A stretch of 64,000 nucleotides of DNA from Cellvibrio zantedeschiae (lineage in GTDB: Bacteria; Pseudomonadota; Gammaproteobacteria; Pseudomonadales; Cellvibrionaceae): contig NZ_BMYZ01000003.1 in the NCBI RefSeq assembly GCF_014652535.1, positions 248,001 through 312,000 of the forward strand, written 5' to 3'. Made by a program: the position numbers and the translations under genes. Each line of letters starts with the position of its first letter. Position 1 is the first letter of the stretch. Below, piece after piece: positions 62,590-64,000 of this stretch. The notes under the pieces were generated by a model. It did no database searches. It was given only the letters and a program-made list of their open reading frames with translations, and was not told the origin of the DNA.

Positions 62590-63267
62590 ATGACAATTTC
62601 TATGGCCGCACAGCTCGTTGATTGGGACCAGATAGACACGGTGCTTTTGGATATGGATGGCACCCTACTGGACCTCCATTTCGACAACTTCTTTTGGTTG
62701 GAACATTTGCCCAAACGCTACGCTGAAATTCACAAGGTGGATTTTGCCACAGCTACACAACGTTTGACTGAAAATATCAAACAATATGAAGGCACTTTGC
62801 AATGGTATTGCCTGGAATTCTGGTCGCGCCAAATGGATGTAGACATTCGCAGCCTTAAAGTGGAAATCAAACATAAAATCCAGATTCGTCCGCATGTTAA
62901 AGAATTTTTGTCACGCCTGCGCAAGCATCACAAAAAATGTTTGTTGGTCACCAATGCCCATCCGCAAAGCCTGTCGTTAAAACTCGAAGTCACTGAAATT
63001 GATAAAGATTTGGATATCATTATCTCGTCCCATGAATTCAACCAACCTAAAGAAGCGCAAGAGTTTTGGCACGCATTACAGGCCCGTGAACATTTTGATC
63101 CCGAGCGCACCTTGTTTATTGATGATACCGCCCGCATCTTACAATCAGCACAAACCTTCGGCATTCGGCACTTGATTGGCATTCATCAGCCCGACAGTCA
63201 AAAAGCGCGCACTATGGACGCTTTTCCTGCCATTCATCATTTTGATGAGATTATGCCGCCCGCTTAG
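62590..63267 (+). CDS. yrfG: HAD-family GMP/IMP nucleotidase YrfG
   Basis: A 225-residue HAD phosphatase. Motif I DMDGTLLDL lies near residue 21, motif II is LVTNAH, and motif III/IV is NQPKEAQEF with FIDDTARIL. The cap is helical (about 30-100). YrfG of E. coli dephosphorylates GMP and IMP. ATG 62590 is used; a second ATG four codons later is possible. It begins the yrfG-hslR-hslO series, which has the same order in enterobacteria. Confidence 0.9.
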   Translation: MTISMAAQLVDWDQIDTVLLDMDGTLLDLHFDNFFWLEHLPKRYAEIHKVDFATATQRLTENIKQYEGTLQWYCLEFWSRQMDVDIRSLKVEIKHKIQIRPHVKEFLSRLRKHHKKCLLVTNAHPQSLSLKLEVTEIDKDLDIIISSHEFNQPKEAQEFWHALQAREHFDPERTLFIDDTARILQSAQTFGIRHLIGIHQPDSQKARTMDAFPAIHHFDEIMPPA

Positions 63268-63303
63268 CCGACAATTATTGAAACATTTTTTGCTGACACA
63301 CTC

Positions 63304-63717
63304 ATGTTTAAACCCTATTTGGATTCAAAAGTTCGCCTCGACAAATGGCTTTGGGCGGCACGTTTTTTTAAAACCCGCAACCTCGCCAAGCAAGCAATTG
63401 AAGGTGGCAAGGTTCATTGCGATGGCCAACGCGTAAAAGCAGCAAAAGAAATTAGCGTGGGAATCACTCTAAGCATCCGTCAGGATTTGGATGAAAAAGT
63501 TGTCGTCGTAAAAATGCTCTCTGACCAAAGACGAGGCTCACCAGAAGCAGTTTTGTTATACGAGGAAACCGAAGAGAGCAAAGCCCTGCGCGAAAAACGC
63601 GCCGCCGAACGCAAAGCTGGAATGGGAAGTTTTATCGCTAGCGATCACAAGCCCGACAAACGTGAGCGCCGCCATATTCACAGATTCCAACGCATCAATT
63701 TATTTCCAGAAGATTAA
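63304..63717 (+). CDS. hslR: Ribosome-associated heat shock protein Hsp15
   Basis: A 137-residue RNA-binding protein. The S4 domain is clear: VRLDKWLWAARFFKTRNLAKQAIEGGKVHCDGQRVKAAKEISVG. The basic C-terminal helix (KALREKRAAERKAG, RERRHIHRFQRI) fits Hsp15, which binds free 50S subunits carrying a nascent chain after heat shock. It lies 36 bases after yrfG and 20 bases before hslO. Confidence 0.92.
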   Translation: MFKPYLDSKVRLDKWLWAARFFKTRNLAKQAIEGGKVHCDGQRVKAAKEISVGITLSIRQDLDEKVVVVKMLSDQRRGSPEAVLLYEETEESKALREKRAAERKAGMGSFIASDHKPDKRERRHIHRFQRINLFPED

Positions 63718-63737
63718 TTTTTTAAAAGACTTACACT

Positions 63738-64000
63738 ATGCCCAGCAATGATTTATTAAACCGTTTTATTTTTGACGACTGCGACATTCGCGGTGAGCTC
63801 GTCACCTTGGGTGAAAGCTATCGCGAAATTCTTTCGCACAACGAATATCCGCCTGCTATTCAAAAACTTTTGGGCGAATTTTTGGCAGCCATCAGTCTTA
63901 TGTCATCTACATTAAAATTTGACGGCATGATTATTCTTCAAGCGCGCGGTGATGGTGCCATTTCCACCATCATGGCCGAATGCAATCACCACAATAATAT
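63738..64000 (+). CDS. hslO: Redox-regulated chaperone Hsp33 (truncated by window end)
   Basis: The first 87 residues are present. MPSNDLLNRFIFDDCDIRGELVTL and the later LGEFLAAISLMSSTLKFDG, ILQARGDGAISTIMAEC match the N-terminal domain of Hsp33, a holdase activated by oxidation. The cysteine-rich zinc switch lies beyond the window. It is preceded by hslR on the same strand, as in E. coli. Confidence 0.93.
   Translation, partial: MPSNDLLNRFIFDDCDIRGELVTLGESYREILSHNEYPPAIQKLLGEFLAAISLMSSTLKFDGMIILQARGDGAISTIMAECNHHNN

Overview
The window reads as a stretch of chromosome from a Gram-negative gammaproteobacterium, most likely Cellvibrio or a close relative in the Cellvibrionaceae. This is inferred from modular glycoside hydrolases with polyserine linkers and CBM6 modules, a TonB-dependent receptor, a class I adenylate cyclase, a PEP-CTERM protein and the nudE-yrfG-hslR-hslO neighbourhood. 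I saw no tRNA, rRNA, CRISPR array or intact insertion sequence.

Layout. 1-215 is the tail of a CBM6 enzyme. 357-4527 holds small, partly AT-rich accessory genes (DUF2971-like, small membrane proteins, a secreted protein with a TonB-box-like start, methyltransferase, cupin). 5055-9197 is a GH5 plus GH30 pair for beta-glucan breakdown, preceded by a cluster of CGAATAA half-sites. 9380-13929 has an M48 peptidase and two chemotaxis transducers. 14148-19972 is a sulfate uptake locus on the minus strand: YezD-like protein, porin, binding protein, two permeases and ATPase. A 220-bp dispersed repeat sits inside it, and a second copy lies inverted at 21.4 kb. 20215-23850 contains a small alpha/beta hydrolase, an NTF2-like protein and a GST/PNPOx pair divergent from a LysR regulator. 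24028-26655 holds two outer-membrane proteins.

26797-32079 looks like an ECF sigma regulon: sigma factor, anti-sigma factor and lipoprotein in one operon, a divergent secreted subtilase, and a secreted Ser/Thr/Gln/Asn-rich protein followed by a beta-barrel. Three promoters with the same element and identical spacing (GGGAAT, then AAWCGTY) tie them together. 34476-48238 is a seven-gene same-strand array: a giant alpha-2-macroglobulin with a CTEQ thioester motif, an AAA+ ATPase with a TPR-like N-terminus, a membrane protein, TPR and Sel1 proteins, and penicillin-binding protein 1C. 48302-51182 is an accessory patch with REP-type palindromes, a broken RES-domain gene and a DUF4236 gene. 51183-55153 has a GH43 enzyme, a PEP-CTERM protein and an SDR/TetR pair with matching operators. 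55276-64000 is housekeeping: cyaA, a hybrid sensor kinase, cysQ-nudE, and divergent yrfG-hslR-hslO.

The two most notable systems are the ECF regulon and the macroglobulin/AAA/TPR/PBP1C array. Functions are assigned from sequence motifs only; no database search was run.
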